Shown: one piece after another, positions 9,735 through 17,301 of the stretch
Position numbering within the stretch: the first letter of the stretch is position 1
Layout of the letters: the number at the start of each line of letters is the position of its first letter
Source of the DNA: G038396625 sp038396625
GTDB taxonomy: Bacteria; Bacillota; Clostridia; Peptostreptococcales; Thermotaleaceae
NCBI GenBank assembly: GCA_038396625.1
Contig: CP121688.1
Coordinates: forward strand, 2,480,001 to 2,544,000
Direction of reading: 5' to 3'
Length of the DNA stretch: 64,000 nucleotides
Position numbers and translations under genes: made by a program
The notes under the pieces: generated by a model
The model's database searches: none
Seen by the model: only the letters and a program-made list of their open reading frames with translations
What the model was told of the DNA's origin: nothing

Positions 9735-9766
9735 ATAACAAAAGCGGCGGATAATCATCGCCGCTT
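9735..9766 (-). terminator. Terminator after the nucleoside kinase gene
   Basis: A GC-rich 8-bp stem AAGCGGCG / CGCCGCTT (9742-9749 with 9759-9766) lies just after the kinase stop on the minus strand and continues into a T/A-rich stretch. Confidence 0.7.
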
Positions 9767-9797
9767 ATTGCTCCATTCATTTTATAGAATCATTTCT

Positions 9798-11465
9798 CTA
9801 GTCTGCAAAACAACTACCTCCAATAAATTCTTTGATAATAGAGGTTTGGGGAATAACATGATCCTCTTCTATAGACAAGAAATAATCTAAAAACTTAAGT
9901 AACCTTTTTGCTTCTGCATATTCTGTTTCTTGTCTAGATATTTCTTGCAAAAGAGGTTTTGCATACTTTTTTAAAACTGACAGCTCGTAAACCAGAGCTG
10001 AATTAAACATAATATCTGCTTCTTCTTGAAATGGAAATATATTTTTTTCTTCTCCTCTTCGAACAGAATTCCACAGTTTTAATGTAGTCAATGCTGAATG
10101 CCCTCGATACTTACTATCTCTTACAATCCTTCGAATCAGTCTCGTATCTGTAGTAGGAATTCTATTATGATCGTCAATATTTAATTGAGTAAGGGCACTA
10201 ATATAAATCTTAAACTTTTTATCGTGGGGAATATCTGCTGTTAGCAGATTATTCAGTCCATGAATGCCCTCAATAATAATGGGCTGTTCTTCATTAATCT
10301 GCATAAATTTCCCTTTATATTCTCTTTCTCCTCTTTGAAAGTTAAAGGAAGGTATTTCCACTTTTTCACCTTGTATTAGTTTTGTAAGATGTTCATTAAA
10401 CAAATCTAAGTCTACAGCTTCTAGCGCTTCAAAATCATATTCTCCGTTCTCATCCTTTGGTGTATGTTGACGATCTACAAAATAATCATCCGTTGATAAT
10501 GCTACAGGTCTTAAGCCATTCACTTTCAATTGTATAGATAACCTTTGAGCAAATGTTGTTTTTCCTGAAGATGAAGGCCCTGCAATAAGAATAATTCTTT
10601 TTTTCTTTTCTGCAATTTTATCTGCAATTTCTACAACTTTCTTTTCATGAAGTCCCTCTGCAATCCGAATGAGTTCTGGATACTGTTTGCTGACAATTGC
10701 TTCATTTAGATTCGCTACATATGCGATATTTAATATCTTACCCCATCTCTCTGATTCTCTAAAGATACTGGCAAGTTTTTTTTGCTCTTCATATTTGGGT
10801 ATTTTATTTGGATTTGTTTTATTTGGAAATTGTATGATAACACCAGGCAAGAAATATTTTAATTGAAATAATTTTAAATATCCTGTACTGGGCACCATAT
10901 AGCCATAAAAATAGTTCTTTAACCATCCACAGCTATAAATATTGATTTCTGGACTTTCTCTAAAATCAAGTAGTTTGGTTTTCGCTTCTAATCCTAATTC
11001 GGTGAAAATTCTTTTGGCATCTTCCACCTTAACGCTACTTTTAATAAAAGGTACATCCTCTTTTATAATCTCCTTCATTCTTGCTTCAATTCTGGTAATA
11101 TCTTCTTCTATGATGGGTCTTTTGTAATGGATTTCACAGTATAGCCCTTTACTTAAGGAATGTTCTACTGTTACTTTACAACCCGATAGCGCCTCCATTG
11201 AAGCCCTTATAAATACAAATGCTAAGCTTCTTTGATATATACGATTTCCATCAGATGTAGTCAAATCTATAAACTCAACTCTACAAGATTTATGTACTGC
11301 ATAATTTAATTCTTTTAAACTATTATCAACCTTTGCTGCTACGATCATCGATGTAGTTTCTTTTTCATAGGCTTTACTTATTTCCGCAAGGGTTATTCCT
11401 TCATTTACTTCTATGCATTTTTTATTATTTATCATCACTTTTATTTTCTGTGGCTTATTTGTCAT
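9798..11465 (-). CDS. TGS/SAD-uridine kinase fusion (nucleoside kinase)
   Basis: 555 residues from the chosen start. The first 200 residues resemble the N-terminus of threonyl-tRNA synthetase: a TGS domain (KCIEVNEGITLAEISKAYEK), then a second-additional-domain-like region. The C-terminal half is a uridine kinase/phosphoribulokinase domain with P-loop GPSSSGKTT, STDDYFVDR and EGIHGLNNLL. This fusion is a known clostridial protein annotated as nucleoside kinase; its real substrate is not settled. TATAAT about 30 bases upstream and AAGGGGG favour the ATG at 11465; the frame extends to a GTG at 11516 with no ribosome site. Confidence 0.88.
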   Translation of the reverse strand: MTNKPQKIKVMINNKKCIEVNEGITLAEISKAYEKETTSMIVAAKVDNSLKELNYAVHKSCRVEFIDLTTSDGNRIYQRSLAFVFIRASMEALSGCKVTVEHSLSKGLYCEIHYKRPIIEEDITRIEARMKEIIKEDVPFIKSSVKVEDAKRIFTELGLEAKTKLLDFRESPEINIYSCGWLKNYFYGYMVPSTGYLKLFQLKYFLPGVIIQFPNKTNPNKIPKYEEQKKLASIFRESERWGKILNIAYVANLNEAIVSKQYPELIRIAEGLHEKKVVEIADKIAEKKKRIILIAGPSSSGKTTFAQRLSIQLKVNGLRPVALSTDDYFVDRQHTPKDENGEYDFEALEAVDLDLFNEHLTKLIQGEKVEIPSFNFQRGEREYKGKFMQINEEQPIIIEGIHGLNNLLTADIPHDKKFKIYISALTQLNIDDHNRIPTTDTRLIRRIVRDSKYRGHSALTTLKLWNSVRRGEEKNIFPFQEEADIMFNSALVYELSVLKKYAKPLLQEISRQETEYAEAKRLLKFLDYFLSIEEDHVIPQTSIIKEFIGGSCFAD

Positions 11466-11557
11466 TCTTTGTATACGCCCCCTTCTTACTCTATTTATAT
11501 TATAACTATTACTCACATAAATATATTATACCCCATATAGCTTCTTTCTAAATTTTT

Positions 11558-11584
11558 GAAAGTTCCTGTTTGCCAGGAACTTTC
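11558..11584. terminator. Hairpin between CBS and kinase genes, probable terminator
   Basis: A perfect 11-bp stem GAAAGTTCCTG / CAGGAACTTTC (11558-11568 with 11574-11584) with a 5-base loop lies 7 bp past the CBS gene stop. The U-run on the minus strand is weak. Confidence 0.6.
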
Positions 11585-11591
11585 TTATTAA

Positions 11592-12017
11592 TTATATTTG
11601 TGTTGTCCTTTGTTCTGATATTTGACTTAAAGCATCCCCTGCTTCATTAACATAAATATCTATGGTTGATAGATCTCCTATTGCCAAAATACCTACTAAC
11701 TTTCCATTTTCAACTACAGGCAATCTTCTTATTTGATGTTCAGCCATCAAATTTGCTGCTGCATGGGCATCCATATCTGGTGTAGCATACACCAAATGAC
11801 TAGACATTACATCTTCAGCATTGGTATTAATATTTCCTGTTGAAACGCTTCGAATAACAATGTCCCTATCTGTAACAATCCCTAAGGCACGATTATTGCC
11901 GTCACAAATAGGAATAGATCCTACATTTAAATCCTTCATTTTACTGGCAACCTGATTTAAGGGTGTGTTTGGATTAGCAATAGATACTTCAGTAGTCATT
12001 AAATCTCTAACTTTCAT
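11592..12017 (-). CDS. CBS-pair domain protein
   Basis: 141 residues made of two CBS motifs and little else. The first begins KVRDLMTTEVSIANPNTPL and contains GSIPICDGNNRALGIVTDRDI; the second has VMSSHLVYATPDMDAH and RRLPVVENGKLVGILAIGDL. CBS pairs bind adenosine nucleotides and act as energy sensors; stand-alone versions like B. subtilis YhcV/YrpC have no proven partner. The ATG at 12017 has AAAGGAGG 9 bases upstream. It is separated from the signal peptidase gene by a strong terminator, so it has its own promoter. Confidence 0.9.
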   Translation of the reverse strand: MKVRDLMTTEVSIANPNTPLNQVASKMKDLNVGSIPICDGNNRALGIVTDRDIVIRSVSTGNINTNAEDVMSSHLVYATPDMDAHAAANLMAEHQIRRLPVVENGKLVGILAIGDLSTIDIYVNEAGDALSQISEQRTTQI

Positions 12018-12067
12018 TATGCTATACCTCCTTTGGTATTTTTCATTAATTATCATGTGCAATTTCT

Positions 12068-12125
12068 CGAAAAAATAAACAAAAAAAATAAAATGCACAT
12101 GTCGTTTTCATTACAACATGTGCAT
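12068..12125 (-). terminator. Terminator after second signal peptidase gene
   Basis: A 9-bp perfect stem ATGCACATG / CATGTGCAT (12093-12101 with 12117-12125) with a 15-base loop, followed on the minus strand by a long T-rich run (12068-12092). It begins 5 bp past the signal peptidase stop. Confidence 0.85.
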
Positions 12126-12129
12126 CTTA

Positions 12130-12651
12130 TTAGTAGACTTTTCCTATCTTGGAAAATGGATATAAACGAACCAGCACTTTTCCTCTAACGGTATCTATTT
12201 CTACAGGACCTACTCTTTCGTCTCTGCTATCCAAACTATTTTCTCTATTATCCCCCATAACAAATACCATGTTTTCAGGAACTACAATTTCTATATCCCC
12301 AGATGTATAATTTCCATTAATGTAATCTTCCTGTAACTCTTCTCCATTAACGGTTACTTTTCCATTCTTTATCTTAATGGTATCTCCTTCAACACCAACT
12401 ACTCTTTTAATCAAATCTTTTTCTCTTCCTTCTATTGTTTTTAGATGAGATTTAAAAACTACGATATCTCCCTTCTCTGGTTCATGCATCATATAGGGTA
12501 TTTTATTAATAATCAAATAATCATATGGATGTAGGGTTGGATACATAGAATAGCCCTTTACTAAAGTAGGTCTGATGAATGTAGTGATAACCAGTGCAAT
12601 GACAACAGATATAATAATTGTTTTTAACCATTCTAAAACTTCTTTCTTCAT
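12130..12651 (-). CDS. lepB: Signal peptidase I (second copy)
   Basis: 173 residues, a type I signal peptidase. One membrane segment (about 10-27) is followed by catalytic Ser35 in KGYSMYPTL and Lys82 in LIKRVVGVEGD; box E is MGDNRENSLDSRD. It shares the layout of the copy at 5088-5618 but differs in sequence, so the two are old paralogues as in many Bacillota with several Sip proteins. The ATG has AAGGAG upstream. It lies 64 bp downstream of the HEPN gene and could be co-transcribed with it. Confidence 0.93.
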   Translation of the reverse strand: MKKEVLEWLKTIIISVVIALVITTFIRPTLVKGYSMYPTLHPYDYLIINKIPYMMHEPEKGDIVVFKSHLKTIEGREKDLIKRVVGVEGDTIKIKNGKVTVNGEELQEDYINGNYTSGDIEIVVPENMVFVMGDNRENSLDSRDERVGPVEIDTVRGKVLVRLYPFSKIGKVY

Positions 12652-12715
12652 CTTAACATCTCCTTACTGCAAACTAGATACATTTTATTTTATCACTTAT
12701 TTTAACTTTGGACAA

Positions 12716-13507
12716 TCACTGAACACTCATATTTTCTAGTGTATTCCAAATATATCCATTTATTTTTTTGTATTTATTCCCATGTACCCGTACCCCTATT
12801 CTTCCTAATGCATCTAAAAAATCATCAATAATATAATCTGGATTACCATATATACGGGTTAAACTTTCTCTATTTACGCCTTTAAAGCCATGTCCCGCAA
12901 TGCATTCATGTCTCAACTCAATGATTTCGTTCATTTTATTAGAATCTAGAATTGCTAAAACTTCACTATATCGTTTATCTTTGTTTAAGTATTTGACCAC
13001 ATAACTTGCAATGGCAAAACTTAGATTCGGATTATAAATTTTATACTTTTTACGTAAAACCTTTAAGATCATTCTTTTAGATACAATTTCTGACATGAAT
13101 GAAAACTTATTTTTGTTGATATGACTTTTGACAAAAATATATTTCATAATTGCTTCCTTTAATCTATATACTCTACTCAAAAAATCTATATACTGATGAT
13201 TGGTTAATTGAATACTTGTATTTTCAATGAGTTCTGAAAAAATTGCATCTGGCTGTCCATCAATTAAATTTTGTAGATTTGTTTTTATTTCTTCGATCTT
13301 TTTATTGTTTTCTGTATTTTCATTAACTGTCCAAAGTTCATTGAGCGCCGACCGAAAATCAAAATTCATTGCATGTTTACAGGAGTTTAATAAACTTATT
13401 ATCTTCTCATCTTTTATTTCCATTTTTTTTGCATGTGCAACTGCACCTGCATAGTCATATCGCTCCATAAATTCCTTCAGCATTACGGTATGATTCCATT
13501 GATCCAT
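12716..13507 (-). CDS. Stand-alone Csm6-like HEPN protein, putative ribonuclease
   Basis: 263 residues, all predicted helical, no membrane segment. The segment DFLSRVYRLKEAIMKYIF (about 108-125) and the later LRHECIAGHGFKGVNRESL (198-216) resemble the C-terminal HEPN half of Csm6/TIGR02710 CRISPR-associated proteins. R199 and H206 fit the R-x4-6-H motif of HEPN ribonucleases. The N-terminal MLKEFMERYDYAGAVAHAKK also resembles the helical region before HEPN in that family. The CARF sensor that normally precedes it is absent. The assignment is from remembered family patterns, without a search; an inactive helical protein is possible. It lies between rluA-type and signal peptidase genes, with no CRISPR array in the window. 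Confidence 0.55.
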   Translation of the reverse strand: MDQWNHTVMLKEFMERYDYAGAVAHAKKMEIKDEKIISLLNSCKHAMNFDFRSALNELWTVNENTENNKKIEEIKTNLQNLIDGQPDAIFSELIENTSIQLTNHQYIDFLSRVYRLKEAIMKYIFVKSHINKNKFSFMSEIVSKRMILKVLRKKYKIYNPNLSFAIASYVVKYLNKDKRYSEVLAILDSNKMNEIIELRHECIAGHGFKGVNRESLTRIYGNPDYIIDDFLDALGRIGVRVHGNKYKKINGYIWNTLENMSVQ

Positions 13508-13608
13508 TTATGCCTTCCCCCTTTATCGTCTGCCTTTCTATATTTTTACTAAATCATTGTCTTTGATCAAAGGATATATGTCTTTTCTTTATCCTTCATA
13601 GTTTATTC

Positions 13609-14589
13609 CTAGCAGGATTCCTTAAATATAACCTGCCTCATATTTTCTAACTTTTTTGGCAATGCTGAATAGAAAGTTTTTCCTTCTAAATATTTTAGAT
13701 TCCCAATACAGGTTTCAAAATAAATTTTATAGGCATGCAAAAACTGATTTTTTAAATCAAATTCTTGCCTGAAAGATTGATTGATTTTTTTATCTCCATA
13801 CTTCTCATCTCCTATAATAGGGTTACCCGTACTCGCCAAATGTAATCGAATCTGATGGGTTCTTCCTGTGATGATTTCTACCTCTAGCAGGCTATACTTA
13901 CCATTGGTTTGTATAGGATTATAGATAGTATGCATGAATTTTGCCTTTGGTATCTGTTCTTCTGTTATACTAACTTTGTTACTTTTTTCATCCTTAAGTA
14001 AATATCCTTTTAATTCGCCTTTACTTCTTATATGCCCTGCTACAATTGTCAAATAATACTTTTTTATGGCATTTCTACTTCGAATCATCTCATTCAAGTT
14101 TTGAAGGGTTTCATTATTTTTTCCAATCATCACAATGCCACTCGTATTCCTGTCTAGCCTATTTACACTTGCTGGAACAAAGGTTTTCTCTATCTCTGGG
14201 TCATATTCTTTCTTGTCAAACAAATATTTAATTACTTGATTAATCAGTGTGTTTTTGGATTCATGAATATCTTCATGAACCAAAAGTCCTTGAGGCTTTT
14301 CTACTAGTAAAATATTCTCATCTTCATAAACAATACCAAATGTTGGAGCAACTTGCTGAACCTCTTTCTTATCAAGAAATTTTTGTATCGTTTCTTCACT
14401 TAAATAAAGTTGAATCCTATCTTTCGCTTGTAACATGTAATCATTGTTAATTCTTTTTTCATTCACCTTTATATTTTTTTTTCGAATCATTTTGTATATA
14501 AAGCTCAGGGAAGCTTTTGGCATATATTTCCTCAAAAATTTATCTACTCTTTGATTTTCTTCATTTTTCCCTATGTATATTTCTCTCAT
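13609..14589 (-). CDS. RluA-family pseudouridine synthase
   Basis: 326 residues. An N-terminal S4 RNA-binding domain (RVDKFLRKYMPKASLSFIYK, about 14-70) precedes the RluA catalytic domain. The catalytic Asp is in VNRLDRNTSGIVMIGK; RTHQIRLHLASTGNPIIGDEKYG follows. It isomerises specific uridines in rRNA (RluC/RluD-type); the exact target cannot be told from sequence alone. The GTG at 14598 overlaps the GAGGTG ribosome site, so the ATG at 14589 is preferred. Confidence 0.92.
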   Translation of the reverse strand: MREIYIGKNEENQRVDKFLRKYMPKASLSFIYKMIRKKNIKVNEKRINNDYMLQAKDRIQLYLSEETIQKFLDKKEVQQVAPTFGIVYEDENILLVEKPQGLLVHEDIHESKNTLINQVIKYLFDKKEYDPEIEKTFVPASVNRLDRNTSGIVMIGKNNETLQNLNEMIRSRNAIKKYYLTIVAGHIRSKGELKGYLLKDEKSNKVSITEEQIPKAKFMHTIYNPIQTNGKYSLLEVEIITGRTHQIRLHLASTGNPIIGDEKYGDKKINQSFRQEFDLKNQFLHAYKIYFETCIGNLKYLEGKTFYSALPKKLENMRQVIFKESC

Positions 14590-14816
14590 TGACTTCACCT
14601 CTATTTCATTATGCCATATTCATCCTTTATTTTCATATAAAATACGTGCAAAATTTTATTTTGGCCATATTTTTCCCAAATCCTCTCTTTTCATCCAACT
14701 CCTTAAAATCCATATTATTCTTTGGATACTTTACGCGTTCTTGTTGAAAAAGTAGTGTGTATTATGTTATGCTTTAAATATAAAGCAAGCATGATAAAAG
14801 GGGGAAAAGACTACAT

Positions 14817-15362
14817 ATGTTGGAAAGATGGAAGGATCTATTCTATGAGATCAGCGATATACTATTAGCACTTGTTATTATACTCATGATGTCTACTGTT
14901 ATCACCTGGAAGGTCACCGATTCATTAGCTTATTCGAAAGATAAAACTTCTATTGCGCATGAATCCGATCAAAAACTTTCTCAGGAACCTATTATAAACC
15001 AAGAGAAAGAATCTACTCCTATTTCTACAAACAATGAGAATACAGAAAGTGATCCTAAAGATTTTGTTGAAGCACAAGATGATACGGTAGAAGATATAAA
15101 CGTCGATGGATCTACCAACGAACAAGCCCCTGTTAGTTCTTCACAACCTACTATGATTCATGTTGAAATTCCCAGTGGAACTCCTGGCATGCATATTGCT
15201 ACGATTTTGAAGGAGAAGGGACTCATTGATAATACGGCAAAGTTTGTGGCTAGAGTAGAAGAGAGGAATTTATCTTCTAAACTTAAATCTGGCAGCTTTG
15301 ACATTGCGTCAGGTACTTCCTTAGATCAGATTATTAATGTTATTACAGGTATAAATAATTAG
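14817..15362 (+). CDS. Membrane protein with MltG/YceG-like LysM-type domain
   Basis: 181 residues. One membrane segment near residues 15-35 is followed by an acidic, low-complexity linker rich in Ser, Thr, Glu and Asp (about 40-105). The C-terminal 65 residues (VEIPSGTPGMHIATILKEKG onward) match the small N-terminal domain of endolytic transglycosylase MltG. The catalytic transglycosylase domain is missing. It probably binds peptidoglycan or a partner outside the membrane without cutting (inference). The ATG follows GGGGG at a rather long spacing. Confidence 0.72.
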   Translation: MLERWKDLFYEISDILLALVIILMMSTVITWKVTDSLAYSKDKTSIAHESDQKLSQEPIINQEKESTPISTNNENTESDPKDFVEAQDDTVEDINVDGSTNEQAPVSSSQPTMIHVEIPSGTPGMHIATILKEKGLIDNTAKFVARVEERNLSSKLKSGSFDIASGTSLDQIINVITGINN

Positions 15363-15384
15363 GCTAGGTAATTTTACCTAGCCT
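15361..15384 (+). terminator. Terminator after MltG-like gene
   Basis: An 11-bp perfect stem AGGCTAGGTAA / TTACCTAGCCT (15361-15371 with 15374-15384) begins at the stop codon. The following U-run is weak. Confidence 0.7.
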
Positions 15385-15397
15385 TCTTACTTACAAT

Positions 15398-15694
15398 CTA
15401 TTCTTCTTTGTCAGATGCGTTTAAAAATTCCATCATTTTTTCTAGTTTCTTTTTTTGATCCTCATCTAAAAAATCTTTTAGCTGTTCTACTGCTTCCATC
15501 TGTTTTTTGAATTTAGGGGAATTCATCATCAAACTTTTTTTTAGTTTTTTTAGTTCCTTCATGATTTCCTCTTCACTTTTATCGCTGTATCTTTCCGATA
15601 TCTGTTCCATCATTTTCTTTTGCTCCTGATTAGGCTGCATATTATCCATCGTTTTCATAAATTCTGCCATTTTCTTCTTATCTATATCTCCCAT
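15398..15694 (-). CDS. Small charged helical protein, unknown function
   Basis: 98 residues, very rich in Lys, Glu and Met, with no hydrophobic segment. The pattern (QKKMMEQISERYSDKSEEEI and KKLEKMMEFL) predicts long amphipathic helices or a coiled coil. The ATG is preceded by GGGGTGACGAG. It is divergent from the helical membrane protein at 15840, and the two share a 145-bp intergenic region. I do not recognise a family. Confidence 0.75.
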   Translation of the reverse strand: MGDIDKKKMAEFMKTMDNMQPNQEQKKMMEQISERYSDKSEEEIMKELKKLKKSLMMNSPKFKKQMEAVEQLKDFLDEDQKKKLEKMMEFLNASDKEE

Positions 15695-15839
15695 CTCGTC
15701 ACCCCCAATATGAATATAGTCATCTCTCAGTTAAACTTATGAATTTATACAAAAATTTATTACAGTAGAATGTTGTAACATCCTCTGAAATTTTGCATAT
15801 GATAAAACATGAGGTTTATTTTTGTCTAGGAGGGAAATT

Positions 15840-16523
15840 ATGAATGAGTTGATCCCTGTCCATAACCATGATAGTTCACTACCTACTGATGAAATGAGTC
15901 TTTCTGTTTTTGGAGCATTGACCAATAACAGGCTCCTTCTTTTCATCGTTCCTATATTCTTTTTATTTCTATTTAGAAATAAAGATATAGGATTGTTTCC
16001 AAAATCCCATTCAGTTGATGGTGATTACAATAATCCACAGGATCGCCCCACAGGTTCTGCACTGAATCCCATGGATCCTGCAACACTAGATAAGCTTTCT
16101 CTTTTGTTGGAAGGGGTAAAAAAAGCTGCTACGATTAGCGAGATTAGAAGAAGTATGGTTGAATCAAATTCTCGCTCGGGAAACTTTCACATTGAAATTT
16201 TAAAAGAAATGATTGATGCTTTTAGTAGTACTGCAAAAGCAGAACAAAATCCCCAAATACAATCCATTACCAATATGCTTTCTATACTGGAAAAAGCGCA
16301 TATCATGAAAAAAGTGATGGATGTTCAAAAAGCTATGAAATTAGAAGAGGGTGCAGATATTACAACACAAATCAACCATATTGTGGATGCAATCCAACCT
16401 ATGCTGCCAGAAGAACAAGCAAAAAATATTGATAACTTTAAAAAAATGGCTCAAATGATGAAACTCATGTCTTTATTTGATAATGATGGCGATGAAGATG
16501 CTGCTGCATCAGCAGACAAATAG
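15840..16523 (+). CDS. Membrane-anchored helical protein, unknown function
   Basis: 227 residues from the ATG at 15840, which has AGGAGGG 6 bases upstream; an in-frame TTG at 15822 overlaps that site and is rejected. One membrane segment (about 29-46, NRLLLFIVPIFFLFLF) follows a short outer or inner tail. The rest is helical with repeated Met-rich stretches (KKVMDVQKAMKLEEG and KKMAQMMKLMSLF) and an acidic end. The composition resembles its divergent neighbour. No known family was recognised. Confidence 0.75.
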   Translation: MNELIPVHNHDSSLPTDEMSLSVFGALTNNRLLLFIVPIFFLFLFRNKDIGLFPKSHSVDGDYNNPQDRPTGSALNPMDPATLDKLSLLLEGVKKAATISEIRRSMVESNSRSGNFHIEILKEMIDAFSSTAKAEQNPQIQSITNMLSILEKAHIMKKVMDVQKAMKLEEGADITTQINHIVDAIQPMLPEEQAKNIDNFKKMAQMMKLMSLFDNDGDEDAAASADK

Positions 16524-16552
16524 CACCATGAACATAAGCAACTCAACAGTCT

Positions 16553-16582
16553 AAAAGGTGAAGCTTCTACGCTTCACCTTTT
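16553..16582. terminator. Bidirectional terminator between 15840 gene and rsuA-type gene
   Basis: A perfect 12-bp stem AAAAGGTGAAGC / GCTTCACCTTTT (16553-16564 with 16571-16582). The minus-strand pseudouridine synthase stop codon lies in the loop, and both ends are A/T runs. Confidence 0.85.
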
Positions 16583-17292
16583 AATGCTTTTAGTTCTTCT
16601 TGTGTAACCTCCCGATATTCCCCAGTTCTTAACAGGGGATCTAACGAAAGATTCCCCATTTTTATTCTTTTGAGATAAATTACCTTTTTACCCACAGATT
16701 GAAACATTCTTTTAACTTGATGAAATTTTCCTTCATAAATTGTTAATTCTATTTCAGAAATTTCACCACTTTCTATAATTTTTAATTGGGCTGGCATTGT
16801 CTTATAGCCATCATCCAATACGACTCCTTCATGGAAACGAATGATATCCTCTGTTTCTACTTTTCCATCAATACGTGCAAAATAAGTTTTAGGAACATGT
16901 TTTTTAGGTGATAATAGTTCATGGGCTAGTTTCCCATCATTCGTGAGTATGAGTAATCCTTCTGTATCCTTATCTAATCTCCCTACTGGAAAGGGGTGAA
17001 AAATTTGATCCTTTTGATCAAGTAACGTCACAACAGTATCTACCTTCGGATCAAAACTAGCAGAAATCACACCTTGTGGTTTATTCATCATAATATAAAT
17101 TACCTCTTTATAAGATAGCTGCTTGCCATCCACTTCAATTTGGTCTTCATAGGGATTTACATGTATACCATTGTCCTTGATAACACCTCCACCTATACGC
17201 ACACGCCCCTTTTTTATCATATTCTTAATCTCTCTTCGTGTACCATAGCCCATATTACTCAATACTTTATCAATGCGGTGTGTATTTTTCAT
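16567..17292 (-). CDS. RsuA/RluB-family pseudouridine synthase
   Basis: 241 residues. An N-terminal S4 domain (RIDKVLSNMGYGTRREIKNM) precedes the catalytic domain with MMNKPQGVISA and the catalytic Asp in GRLDKDTEGLLILTNDG. EGKFHQVKRMFQSVGKKV is the family's C-terminal motif. It modifies 16S or 23S rRNA; the short size is typical of RsuA. AGGAGG lies upstream of the ATG. It starts 9 bp after the m5C methyltransferase gene, forming a two-gene rRNA modification operon. Confidence 0.92.
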   Translation of the reverse strand: MKNTHRIDKVLSNMGYGTRREIKNMIKKGRVRIGGGVIKDNGIHVNPYEDQIEVDGKQLSYKEVIYIMMNKPQGVISASFDPKVDTVVTLLDQKDQIFHPFPVGRLDKDTEGLLILTNDGKLAHELLSPKKHVPKTYFARIDGKVETEDIIRFHEGVVLDDGYKTMPAQLKIIESGEISEIELTIYEGKFHQVKRMFQSVGKKVIYLKRIKMGNLSLDPLLRTGEYREVTQEELKALKGEA

Positions 17293-17301
17293 GAAAACCT
17301 C

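Noticed and set aside
14517..14755. Plus-strand frames opposite the rluA-type gene start
   Set aside because: They are antisense to a well-supported gene or its upstream region, with no ribosome site.
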